From: Angelakisella sp.
Lineage (GTDB): Bacteria; Bacillota; Clostridia; Oscillospirales; Ruminococcaceae
Assembly (NCBI GenBank): GCA_022794295.1
Contig: JAAWEO010000016.1
Span: 1-20,800 of the forward strand
DNA length: 20,800 nt
Direction of reading: 5' to 3'
The notes beneath the pieces were generated by a model, which was given only the letters and a program-made list of their open reading frames with translations, made no database searches and was not told the DNA's origin. Of this stretch, positions 13,345 to 20,780 are shown one piece after another. The position numbers were made by a program, and so were the translations under genes. Position 1 is the stretch's first letter. Each line of letters starts with the position of its first letter.

Positions 13345-15399
13345 TTGAAGCTGTTTAACAATGCCATTTCCGCCATGGTGGTAGGGGTCATCTTTTTGAT
13401 CATCGTGCCCCTGCCCACCTGGCTTTTGGACTTCATGTTCATCACCAACCTGGGCCTGTCCTTTGTCATCCTGCTGACCACCATGTACATCCGCAGGGCC
13501 CTGGACTTCTCCATCTACCCCTCCATCCTGCTGATCACCACCCTGTTCCGCCTGGCCCTGAACATCTCCTCCACCCGCAGCATCCTCAGCAACCAGGGCT
13601 ACGCCGGCGAGGTGGTCAAAACCTTCGGCGAGTTCGTGATCCGGGGAGACGTGGTGGTAGGTCTTGTCATCTTCCTGATCATCGTCCTGGTCCAGTTCCT
13701 GGTCATCACCAAGGGCTCCGAGCGTGTGGCCGAGGTCTCTGCCCGGTTCACCCTGGACGCCATGCCCGGTAAGCAGATGGCTATCGACGCGGACCTCAGC
13801 TCCGGCCTTATTGACGAACAGACCGCCCGGCAGCGCCGCAGCGACATCCAGCGGGAAGCGGATTTCTTCGGCTCCATGGACGGTGCTTCCAAGTTCGTCA
13901 AGGGGGACGCCATCATGTCCCTGGTGACCACCTTCATCAACCTGGTGGGCGGTATCATCGTGGGCTTTCTGGACAATGTGGGCTCCTTTGGGGAGATCAT
14001 GCAGGTCTACTCCACCGCCACCGTGGGCGACGGACTGATGTCCCAGGTACCGGCCCTGCTGATCTCGGTGGCTACCGGTATGATCGTCACCCGGTCCGCC
14101 TCGGAGAACAACCTGAACGAGGACGTGATCCACCAGTTTACCAGCCAGCCCATGGTGCTGATCATGACCTCCCTGGCTATGGTCTGCCTCTGCTTTATCG
14201 GCTTCCCGGTGCCCCAGGTCCTCACCCTGGCCGCCATGCTTATGGGGCTGGGACTCTTTCTCCTGCGGGGGCAGCGCCAGGCCGCGGCGGCTGTGGCGGA
14301 GGGCCCCGCCATTACAGAGGAGGTCACCAGCGAGGCCGACTTCTACAAAAACATCGACAACGTCTACGGGCTCCTTAATGTGGACCAGATCTCTATGGAG
14401 TTCGGTTACAGCCTGATCCCCCTGGTGGATGAAAGCAGCGGCGGCAGCTTTGTGGACCGTGTGGTCATGTTCCGCAAGCAGTTCGTCCAGGAGATGGGCC
14501 TGGTATTCCCCTCGGTCCGTCTGAAGGACAGCGGCCAGCTGAACCCCAACCAGTACTCCATCAGCATCAAGGGGGAGCAGGTGGCCCAGGGGGAGGTCCT
14601 GGTGGACCACTACCTGGCCCTGGCCCCCGACCCGGACCACGACAACCTGGAGGGCATCGAGACGGTGGAGCCGGCCTTTGGCATCGCCGCCAAGTGGATC
14701 AGCGAGGACCGCCGGGTCAAGGCGGAGCTGGCCGGGTACACCCTTATCGACCCCACCTCGGTGATCATCACCCACCTTTCCGAGGTGATCAAGAACCACG
14801 CCCACGAGCTGCTCAGCCGCCAGGAGGTGGGCAACATCCTGGCAAACCTCCGGCGCACCAACGAGGCCCTGGTCAACGACACCATTCCCACCATTATCAC
14901 CGTGGGCACCCTCCAGAAGGTCCTTTGCAGCCTGCTCCGGGAGGGGGTCCCCATCCGGGATATCGAAACCATTCTGGAGACCCTGGCCGACTACGGCACC
15001 ACCGTCAAGGATATGGATATGCTCACCGAGTATGTCCGCCAGTCCCTGAAGCGCGCCATCACCCACCGCTTTGCCGAGGCGGGTCAGCTGAAGGTCATCA
15101 GCCTGGATGCCGGCATCGAGAACCAGATCATGGGGGCGGTCAAGCGTTTGGATACCGGCTCCTACCTGGCCCTGGATCCCCAGACCATTCAGGGGATCAT
15201 CACTGCCGCCACCCGGGAGATCGACAAAATCAAGGACATCGTCACAGTACCCATCATTCTCACCTCCCCCATTGTCCGGGTCTACTTTAAGAAGCTGGTG
15301 GACCAGTTCTACCTGGGGGCGACCGTGCTTTCCTTTAACGAGATTGATACCGACGTAAAGATCCAGGCCCTGGGGAATATCGTACTGCCCCAGGCGTAG
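13345..15399 (+). CDS. flhA: flagellar export-gate protein FlhA (TTG start)
   Basis: FlhA is the nonameric ring of the export gate and the docking site for substrates and chaperones. At 684 residues it is normal in length. Eight membrane helices lie in the first half. The family signature (FHIPEP) reads TLFRLALNISSTRSIL near residues 63-78, and the conserved loop RFTLDAMPGKQMAIDADLSS follows. The large cytoplasmic domain is in the second half. The TTG at 13345 is one base after the flhB stop. The ribosome site is an AAGGAA-type stretch within the end of flhB, so coupled translation is likely. flhF and flhG, which usually follow, are missing; sigD is next after 48 bases. Confidence 0.96.
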   Translation: MKLFNNAISAMVVGVIFLIIVPLPTWLLDFMFITNLGLSFVILLTTMYIRRALDFSIYPSILLITTLFRLALNISSTRSILSNQGYAGEVVKTFGEFVIRGDVVVGLVIFLIIVLVQFLVITKGSERVAEVSARFTLDAMPGKQMAIDADLSSGLIDEQTARQRRSDIQREADFFGSMDGASKFVKGDAIMSLVTTFINLVGGIIVGFLDNVGSFGEIMQVYSTATVGDGLMSQVPALLISVATGMIVTRSASENNLNEDVIHQFTSQPMVLIMTSLAMVCLCFIGFPVPQVLTLAAMLMGLGLFLLRGQRQAAAAVAEGPAITEEVTSEADFYKNIDNVYGLLNVDQISMEFGYSLIPLVDESSGGSFVDRVVMFRKQFVQEMGLVFPSVRLKDSGQLNPNQYSISIKGEQVAQGEVLVDHYLALAPDPDHDNLEGIETVEPAFGIAAKWISEDRRVKAELAGYTLIDPTSVIITHLSEVIKNHAHELLSRQEVGNILANLRRTNEALVNDTIPTIITVGTLQKVLCSLLREGVPIRDIETILETLADYGTTVKDMDMLTEYVRQSLKRAITHRFAEAGQLKVISLDAGIENQIMGAVKRLDTGSYLALDPQTIQGIITAATREIDKIKDIVTVPIILTSPIVRVYFKKLVDQFYLGATVLSFNEIDTDVKIQALGNIVLPQA

Positions 15400-15447
15400 C
15401 TTCTGCCAGCCAGACAGGAAATTACAGGAAAGGAGGTCCGGGACCCT

Positions 15448-16251
15448 ATGGCGACAGAAACATTGGAACTGGAAGGCCAGCAGCCCGCCGCTGCTGCTCC
15501 CCTTCAGGATGACCCGGAGCTCCTGATGCGCCGCTACAAGGAGACCGGTGACCTGGAGCTGAGGAACCGCCTGGTGATGCACTACAGCTACATAGCCAAA
15601 TCGGTAGCGGTAAAAATGAGTAGCACCTTCCACAAATACGCTACCGTGGAGGAAATGGTCAACCACGGGGCCATAGCCCTAATCGACAGCCTGGAACGCT
15701 TTGACCCCGACCAGGGGGTGAAGTTTTCCACCTACGCCTTTACCAAGGTCCGGGGCGCGATCATCGACTATGTCAGAAAGCAGGATTGGCTGCCCAGGCG
15801 GGTGCGCCAGACCGATATTATGATCAACAAGGCGGAGGAACAGCTTATGAGCGAGCTGGGCCGCCCCCCCACCCGGGAGGAAATGGCAAACCGCCTGGGA
15901 ATGACCCTGGCCAAATACGACAAGTGTATCTTCGAAATGTCCGGGGAGAGCATGTATTCCTTTGAGGCCCTTTTGGCCGCCCCGGTGCAGATGAACCACG
16001 TCCGCTTCCAGGAGGACAGCCCGGGGCCGGAGGAGCAGATCGACGAACAGGAGCTTCGCCGGGAGCTGGCACAGGCCATTGATGCCCTCAGCGAGCAGGA
16101 GCGCACCGTTCTGTCCCTGTATTACCACGAGGAACTGACCATGAAGGAGATCGGCCAGGTGATCGGGGTCAGCGAGCAGCGCATCGGACAGATCAACCGC
16201 AAGCTGATCAAGAAACTAAGAGCCCGGATGATGGGCTACATGAAAGGATGA
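15448..16251 (+). CDS. sigD: flagellar RNA polymerase sigma factor SigD / FliA (sigma-28)
   Basis: A sigma-28 of 267 residues that directs transcription of late flagellar, motility and often chemotaxis genes. Region 2 is about residues 37-115, with the family hallmark FSTYAFTKVRGAIIDYVRKQ and DWLPRRVRQ. Region 3 is about 126-165. Region 4 is about 213-262 (LSEQERTVLSLYYHEELTMK, then EIGQVIGVSEQRIGQI). The N-terminal 20 residues are Gln/Ala-rich and non-conserved. ATG 15448 has AAAGGAGG upstream. The anti-sigma factor FlgM is not in the window. Being inside the operon makes its level depend on transcription reaching this far, as known for B. subtilis; whether that applies here is inference. 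Confidence 0.94.
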   Translation: MATETLELEGQQPAAAAPLQDDPELLMRRYKETGDLELRNRLVMHYSYIAKSVAVKMSSTFHKYATVEEMVNHGAIALIDSLERFDPDQGVKFSTYAFTKVRGAIIDYVRKQDWLPRRVRQTDIMINKAEEQLMSELGRPPTREEMANRLGMTLAKYDKCIFEMSGESMYSFEALLAAPVQMNHVRFQEDSPGPEEQIDEQELRRELAQAIDALSEQERTVLSLYYHEELTMKEIGQVIGVSEQRIGQINRKLIKKLRARMMGYMKG

Positions 16252-16258
16252 GGAGAAG

Positions 16259-17011
16259 ATGCTGAGAGGCTTTTACACCGCGGCCTCGGGGATTTTGACC
16301 AACGAAAGGACGCTGAACGTCCTGACCAACAACATGGCAAACGCCAAGACCCCGGGCTTCCGGGCCAGCCGGGTGGTGACCACCACCTTTGACCACGAGC
16401 TGCTGACCCGTATCGAGGGGTACAACACCGGCCGCATCGGTGTCGGCAGCCCCATGCGCCGGGTGGAGGACGTGCTGGTGAACTTTAACCCCAACTCCCT
16501 GGAGGAGACCGGTAGCCCCTACGACATGGCCCTGGATGGACTGGGCTATTTCAACATCCAGGACGGGGAGGGGAACCAGTTCCTTACCCGCAACGGCGCC
16601 TTCGAGCTAGACGACGAAAACCGCCTGACCCTGACAGCCGGGGGCTTCGTCATGGGGGAGAAGGGGATCATCGAGCTGACCACCTCTGACTTTACCGTGG
16701 AGCCCGATGGCACCATCTACGATGCCCGAGGCAAAAAGGTGGACCGCCTTCTCCTCACCATCCCGCCGGAGGGCGCCCAGCTGGAGCAGGCCCGCAACGG
16801 CCTTTTCACCGTGCCGGATATGGAGGCAAACCTGCCGGTGGACAGCTCCACCAATGTGGTCCAGGGCTACCTGGAGCGCAACAACATCGACCTGAACCAG
16901 GAATACGCCATGGTCATGGAGGCCCAGCGGGCGTTCCAGTCCTGCTCCACCGCCCTCCAGATCATTGACCGCATCGACCAGAAAGCTGCGCAGCAAATCG
17001 CCGCGTTGTGA
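16259..17011 (+). CDS. flagellar hook-basal body rod protein, FlgF/FlgG family
   Basis: A 250-residue rod-type protein. The D0 helix and motif are canonical: MLRGFYTAASGILTNERTLN, then LTNNMANAKTPGFRASR. The central GYFNIQD and FLTRNGAF motifs are present, and the C-terminal helix has ERNNIDLNQEYAMVMEAQRA followed by FQSCSTALQIID. It forms part of the rod, exported through the FliPQR-FlhAB gate. FlgF and FlgG cannot be told apart safely by eye; Firmicutes pairs at this position are called flhO/flhP or flgF/flgG. ATG 16259 starts seven bases after the sigD stop, with AGGAG close by. Confidence 0.88.
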   Translation: MLRGFYTAASGILTNERTLNVLTNNMANAKTPGFRASRVVTTTFDHELLTRIEGYNTGRIGVGSPMRRVEDVLVNFNPNSLEETGSPYDMALDGLGYFNIQDGEGNQFLTRNGAFELDDENRLTLTAGGFVMGEKGIIELTTSDFTVEPDGTIYDARGKKVDRLLLTIPPEGAQLEQARNGLFTVPDMEANLPVDSSTNVVQGYLERNNIDLNQEYAMVMEAQRAFQSCSTALQIIDRIDQKAAQQIAAL

Positions 17012-17083
17012 TAAATAGCTTTGGGGCAACTCCCTGCCGGAAGGCTCCGGAGGGGAAGGGCTCCGGGAAAGGATCGTGATGCA

Positions 17084-17836
17084 ATGAAAATAGCGTTTTA
17101 CAACGGTGTCTCCGGCATGATGTCGTATCAGGAGGCGATGAACCGCATCTCCCACAACGTGGCAAACGGCGGCACCATCGGCTTCAAGCCGGACCAGTCG
17201 GTGTTTTCCGACCTGCTGTATACCCGTATGGCGGTAAACACCCCGGAGGAGCCCCTCACCGGCCACGGAGTCAAGATCGAGGATACCCGCCTGGTCTACC
17301 GCCAGGGCCCGGTGCTGCAAACCGGGGAGAAGCTGGACTTCGCCATGCTGGGGGATGGCTTCTTTGCGGTGAAGCGCCCCAACGGCTCCACCGAGTACAC
17401 CCGGGCCGGCGCCTTTAACATCAGCATTGAGGGCTCCAAGGGCTACCTGGTCACCGAGGATGGCTCCCATGTGCTGGATTCCCGCGGCCGCACCATCGAG
17501 CTGACCCGGGAAAACGCCGACGAGCCCTTTGACCTGGACGACCTGAAGGACCGGATCGGCATCTACGATTTCCCCAACCCCTATGGCCTGGAGCACTCCA
17601 GCGGGGTCTGCTTCAAGGAGACCGGGTCCTCGGGAAAGGCCAAGGCCATTATTCAGGGCAAGACCACCTACGATGGACGGATCTATGACCTGCGGCAGAT
17701 GGCCCTGGAGCAGTCCGCCGTGGACCTGGGGGACGAGATGGTAAATGTCATTACCAGCCAGCGGGCTTTCCAGCTTAACGCCCGGATGGTCCAGACCGCC
17801 GACGAGCTGGAGCAGGTGATCAGCAGCCTGCGGTAA
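17084..17836 (+). CDS. flagellar hook-basal body rod protein, second FlgF/FlgG-family copy
   Basis: A 250-residue paralog of the gene before it. It begins MKIAFYNGVSGMMSYQEAMN and has LDFAMLGDGFFAV and YTRAGAFN in the middle. It ends with the standard helix SAVDLGDEMVNVITSQRAFQ and LNARMVQTADELEQVI. The usual N-terminal motif NxxTxGFK is changed to HNVANGGTIGFKPDQ, with two glycines. I chose ATG 17084, with AAAGGA about ten bases upstream. A longer frame from 17021 starts in the gap after the first copy and looks non-coding. The pair probably makes the two rod segments FlgF and FlgG; which is which is not settled. Confidence 0.87.
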   Translation: MKIAFYNGVSGMMSYQEAMNRISHNVANGGTIGFKPDQSVFSDLLYTRMAVNTPEEPLTGHGVKIEDTRLVYRQGPVLQTGEKLDFAMLGDGFFAVKRPNGSTEYTRAGAFNISIEGSKGYLVTEDGSHVLDSRGRTIELTRENADEPFDLDDLKDRIGIYDFPNPYGLEHSSGVCFKETGSSGKAKAIIQGKTTYDGRIYDLRQMALEQSAVDLGDEMVNVITSQRAFQLNARMVQTADELEQVISSLR

Positions 17837-17859
17837 TGGGGACGAGGAGGTGAAAAACA

Positions 17860-18492
17860 GTGCCACTGCATAATTACAACGACCTGAATGATTTGCACAT
17901 CGATGCCCTGAGGGAGATCGGCAACATCGGTTCCGGCAATGCAGCCTCCTCTCTGGCTATGATGCTGGCGGTGCAGGTGGACATTTCGGTGCCCACCGTG
18001 CGCATTCTGGATTATGAGCAGGTGATGGAGGAGCTGGGAGGCCCGGAGCAGATGATCGTGGGCCTGCTCCTCTGCCTGGACGGGGATGTAAACGGCATGA
18101 TCATGTTCCTGCTCCACCAGGAGTTTGCCAACAGGCTTCTGGAGTCCCTCCTGGGGGAGGATCCCCCGGATGTGGGGGCCCAGGGGGAGATCGACGAAAT
18201 GGCCTATTCGGCCCTCCAGGAGGTAGCCAACATTATGGCGGCCTCCTACGTCAATGCCATTGGCTCCCTGACCGAGCTGAACATCAATATTTCGGTGCCA
18301 TCCATGTGCGTGGATATGCTGGGGGCCATCCTCAGTGTTCCCGCGATCCAGTACGCCAACATCAGCGATAAAATGATTTTTATCGAGGACAAGTTCAGCG
18401 GGGAAAACCTGGATACACCGAATCACATTCTTCTGATCCCCGACGTGGAGTCGCTGGGGAAAATTATGGATAGGCTGGGGATAGAATTATGA
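17860..18492 (+). CDS. cheC: CheY-P phosphatase CheC
   Basis: CheC removes phosphate from CheY-P and binds CheD. The 210-residue protein has two CheC repeats with complete active sites: E19-N22-P45 (REIGNIGSGNAASSLAMML) and E121-N124-P147 (QEVANIMAASYVNAIG). No FliN domain follows, which separates it from FliY. I chose GTG 17860; AGGAGG at 17845-17850 is nine bases upstream. Its stop overlaps the cheD start (ATGA), so the two are translationally coupled. In B. subtilis CheC, CheD and CheY-P form a feedback loop on receptors; that is family knowledge. Confidence 0.94.
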   Translation: MPLHNYNDLNDLHIDALREIGNIGSGNAASSLAMMLAVQVDISVPTVRILDYEQVMEELGGPEQMIVGLLLCLDGDVNGMIMFLLHQEFANRLLESLLGEDPPDVGAQGEIDEMAYSALQEVANIMAASYVNAIGSLTELNINISVPSMCVDMLGAILSVPAIQYANISDKMIFIEDKFSGENLDTPNHILLIPDVESLGKIMDRLGIEL

Positions 18493-18977
18493 GTGCGACT
18501 ATCAAGGTCGGGATTTCCGATCTGAACGTTGCCCGTTCTCCGGATATCGTGATGACCTATGCCTTGGGTTCCTGCGTGGGGATCTGCCTGTACGATCGGG
18601 GAAAGAAGATCGCCGGGCTTTCCCACATTATGCTGCCCGACAGCACCGCCACCCACGGGACCGTTCAGGTGGCCCGTTTTGCGGATACGGCCATTCCGCT
18701 GCTGGTGCAGAAGATGTCAGCCATGGGAGCGAACAAGCGGGCCCTGACGGCGAAGATCGCCGGGGGCGCCAGAATGTTTTCCACAGGGGGGGCGAACAGC
18801 TCCCTTTCCAACATCGGCCAAAGGAACGTGCAGGCGGTAAAGGCCGCTTTGGCAAAGCTGGGCATCCCCATTATTGCGGAGGACACCGGGAAAGATTACG
18901 GGCGGACCCTGTACTTTTACGCCGAGGATGGCGTGATGCACATAAAGTCCGCCAAATGCGGCGAGTGGAAATTCTAG
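18489..18977 (+). CDS. cheD: chemoreceptor glutamine deamidase CheD
   Basis: CheD deamidates glutamines on chemoreceptors and is held in check by CheC. The 162-residue protein keeps its catalytic triad: T23, C29 (TYALGSCVGICLYD) and H46 (GLSHIMLPDS), with the same spacings as Thermotoga maritima CheD (T21, C27, H44). The AKIAGGARMF and NIGQRNVQAV motifs are also typical. The start overlaps the cheC stop by four bases. It is the last gene of the operon; a hairpin terminator begins about 20 bases after the stop. Its receptor substrates are not in the window. Confidence 0.96.
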   Translation: MSATIKVGISDLNVARSPDIVMTYALGSCVGICLYDRGKKIAGLSHIMLPDSTATHGTVQVARFADTAIPLLVQKMSAMGANKRALTAKIAGGARMFSTGGANSSLSNIGQRNVQAVKAALAKLGIPIIAEDTGKDYGRTLYFYAEDGVMHIKSAKCGEWKF

Positions 18978-18996
18978 CTTGCCGGATGGGAAAGAG

Positions 18997-19043
18997 AAAA
19001 AGGGCTTCCGTTCCCCGGGAAAGAGGGAAGGGGAGCCCTTTTT
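18997..19043 (+). terminator. rho-independent-type terminator of the flagellar operon
   Basis: AAAAAGGGCT (18997-19006) pairs perfectly with AGCCCTTTTT (19034-19043), giving a ten-base stem that ends in five T. The loop of 27 bases is long but can fold further (CTTCC with GGAAG). It lies 20 bases after the cheD stop. The A run on the left arm lets it work on the other strand too. Confidence 0.75.
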
Positions 19044-19053
19044 GGCGGCAAAA

Positions 19054-19077
19054 AGAGGACGGGGTTCCCCGTCCTCT
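19054..19077 (-). terminator. terminator of the minus-strand lipoprotein gene
   Basis: AGAGGACGGGG (19054-19064) pairs perfectly with CCCCGTCCTCT (19067-19077) around TT. Read on the minus strand, the stem is followed by a run of T (from the A run at 19050-19054), the classic layout. It sits about 20 bases after the stop of the minus-strand gene. On the plus strand it may act as a back-up terminator behind cheD. Confidence 0.8.
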
Positions 19078-19097
19078 CTGTTTATGGAAAGAATTGG

Positions 19098-20234
19098 TCA
19101 GCCCTGGGAGGAGCTTTCGCTGGAGGATTCCTCCGGAGCAGAGCTTTGGCTTTCCTCCGGCACCTGGGAGGAGCTGCTTTCGGAGCTGGCGGCCTCCAGC
19201 TGCTCCTGGGTCATCTTCAGCTTGGACACAGAGCAGGCGGCCAGGGCGGCGTTGTTATACCGGACATCCAGCCCGGAGCCCCAGCCCTCCAGGGTCTCCA
19301 TATATTCGTCGTACTTCATGTTCTGGAGGGTGGCGTCAAGGTAGCTTTCCAGCCGCTGGGTCTCGCCCTCCAGCACGGGCAGCTTTTTGATGACATAGAA
19401 ATAGTATTCATCCACCACCATCCGGACCTCGTTATCAGCCGCGGACAGCACGGTCTCCTCGTAGACCGGGGGATAAAAACCGGCGTTGTTTTCCAAATAG
19501 GCGTCATAGGCGGTGTCCTCCTGCCGCTCCCCTACATTGTCAGGGTCCTGTTCCTTGGCGCTCTGGTACATAAGGTCGGCAAAATTTTCCCCCTCGGTAG
19601 CCCGCCGGAAATATTCCTCCGCCTTGGCTTGGGCTGCGGCCACCCCGGCTTCATCCAGGGGCATTCCGGTGGTGGTATCCACCTTGGGGAAGATCAGGTA
19701 CTGGCTCCGGGTGTACTGGGAGGCAAATTCCTGCTCCAGCTCTGCCCTGGAAACCTCCTTTTCCCCGCCGGGCCCGTAGATGCTGTTAAAAACCGCCAGG
19801 CTCATCATGGTGGTGTCGTTAATATACCGGACCGACTCCTTGGCCACTCCGTTGGCCTGGTAGAAGGTTTCCCCCATCTGGTAAAGGTAGTCGGTGTAAG
19901 CGGCCGCCTGCTCGGTGTCCTCCGGGGTCAGGGTAAGGCCGCGGGCAGCAAACTCCCGGCGGATAGCCAGCAGCTTGCTGCACTCCCGTTTGGCGTAATC
20001 GGTGATATACTGGGGGGCGGGCAGCTCGTCAATGGTCTCCTTCAGAATGTCCTCTGTTGTGGGCTTCTGGCTGGAGGCCTCGTTGTACCCCATCATCAGC
20101 TGCACCAGGTAAACCCCCGGGGTAATGGTGTCCTCCCCCGACTGGGCCACCCAGCTGGTGTCCCCGCCGGAGCACCCTGCCAGAACCAAAACCAGGGCCA
20201 GCACCGCAGCCAGGACCTTTGTATACTTTCTCAT
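19098..20234 (-). CDS. PrsA-like lipoprotein with degenerate parvulin (PPIase) domain
   Basis: A 378-residue exported lipoprotein. The signal peptide has a basic start (MRKYTK), a hydrophobic core and the lipobox LAGC with C21, so it should be anchored outside the membrane. The plan matches PrsA/SurA-type foldases: an N-terminal helical domain, then a parvulin-like region (about residues 193-305) running from TRSQYLIFPK, through EGENFADLMYQSAKEQD, to EYYFYVIKKL. The GGDLG-type core is missing, so isomerase activity is doubtful. The last 40 residues are a Ser/Glu-rich tail (SSESSSSQVPEE and similar). I chose the start at 20234 because GGAGG lies nine bases upstream. It is transcribed toward cheD from its own promoter, and a link to flagella is not indicated. 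Confidence 0.85.
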   Translation of the reverse strand: MRKYTKVLAAVLALVLVLAGCSGGDTSWVAQSGEDTITPGVYLVQLMMGYNEASSQKPTTEDILKETIDELPAPQYITDYAKRECSKLLAIRREFAARGLTLTPEDTEQAAAYTDYLYQMGETFYQANGVAKESVRYINDTTMMSLAVFNSIYGPGGEKEVSRAELEQEFASQYTRSQYLIFPKVDTTTGMPLDEAGVAAAQAKAEEYFRRATEGENFADLMYQSAKEQDPDNVGERQEDTAYDAYLENNAGFYPPVYEETVLSAADNEVRMVVDEYYFYVIKKLPVLEGETQRLESYLDATLQNMKYDEYMETLEGWGSGLDVRYNNAALAACSVSKLKMTQEQLEAASSESSSSQVPEESQSSAPEESSSESSSQG

Positions 20235-20297
20235 GAATCGTTTCCTCCGTTGTATCTGGGATTGATAGCCGGGAACGCACCCCGGGTACAGTCTTTT

Positions 20298-20326
20298 ATT
20301 ATAGCCCTTTGGAGGGAAATTGTCCA
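20298..20326 (-). promoter_or_regulatory. sigma-A promoter of the PrsA-like lipoprotein gene
   Basis: Read on the minus strand, TGGACA (20326-20321) and TATAAT (20303-20298) are 17 bases apart. That is a near-perfect housekeeping promoter with one mismatch in the -35. It lies about 65 bases before the start codon at 20234, a normal leader length. It shows the gene is transcribed separately from the flagellar operon. Confidence 0.8.
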
Positions 20327-20440
20327 TGAAAATTGTATGAACAGTAGCAGAAGAACCGCAGCAGAGCAGAAAAAAGCAAAACACCCCCCGAAAACAGCCC
20401 ATAAAAGAAGCACTTCCCCCACCATCCAGCCGCAAAGGCT

Positions 20441-20566
20441 TAGCCCAAAGGGACCCGCCAGAACCACCAAAGCCGTAGCCGTTCCCAACCCCTGGCCCGC
20501 AGGCCACTAGCCCAAAGGGCTCCGCCGGAGGCACCAAAGCCGTTCCAAACCTGGCCCGCAGGCCAT
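20441..20566. repeat. imperfect tandem repeat of about 60-67 bases, two copies
   Basis: Copy one (20441-20507) and copy two (20508-20566) share the same module order. Each starts TAGCCCAAAGGG, then has a CCGCC segment and CACCAAAGCCG, and ends with the identical hairpin TGGCCCGCAGGCCA (20493-20506 and 20552-20565). Copy one is slightly longer. Parts recur again at 20585-20597 and 20728-20753. It is non-coding; a REP-like or other dispersed intergenic element is plausible. Confidence 0.65.
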
Positions 20567-20760
20567 TAGCCGCGAAGCGGCCTTAGCCCGAAGGGCTCCG
20601 CTTTTTTCCGCAGAAAAAAGCACCTAATCCGGCCAACGAGCCTCCGGCCGCAAAAGCCCAGACGCTGGTAAGCGGGAGCACAAATCCAAGGCGCCACCTA
20701 GCCCAGCCGCCTGGCGGCATTTGCCGCGAAGCGGCTCCGCCGGAGGCACCAAAATCCCCC
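20567..20760. repeat. modular mini-hairpin array (REP-like)
   Basis: Short perfect palindromes with three-base GAA loops recur. GCCGC-GAA-GCGGC is at 20569-20581 and again at 20723-20735. AGCCC-GAA-GGGCT is at 20585-20597. CTCCG-C-CGGAG is at 20735-20745 and also at 20520-20530 in the tandem repeat. A different hairpin, GCTTTTTTC with GAAAAAAGC, is at 20600-20621. The first GAA hairpin and the T run at 20602-20607 look terminator-like on the plus strand, but no plus gene precedes them. Confidence 0.6.
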
Positions 20761-20780
20761 CCGGAGGGTTAGGGGGCCCA

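Noticed and set aside
13069..15666. Very long antisense open frame (865 codons) opposite flhA and sigD
   Set aside because: It is a mirror of GC-rich codons in flhA. Its translation is His/Gly/Asp-rich with no domain, and it spans three well-supported plus-strand genes.
18979..19344. Frame of 121 codons after cheD
   Set aside because: It runs through both terminators and into the antisense of the lipoprotein gene.
20235..20537. N-terminal extension of the minus-strand lipoprotein gene
   Set aside because: It would cover the promoter and part of the palindrome array and bury the signal peptide inside the protein. The ATG at 20234 has a proper ribosome site.
20440..20760. Repeats at the right end as a CRISPR array
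   Set aside because: Units are modular palindromes of mixed order and spacing, without constant repeats and unique spacers, and no cas gene is nearby.
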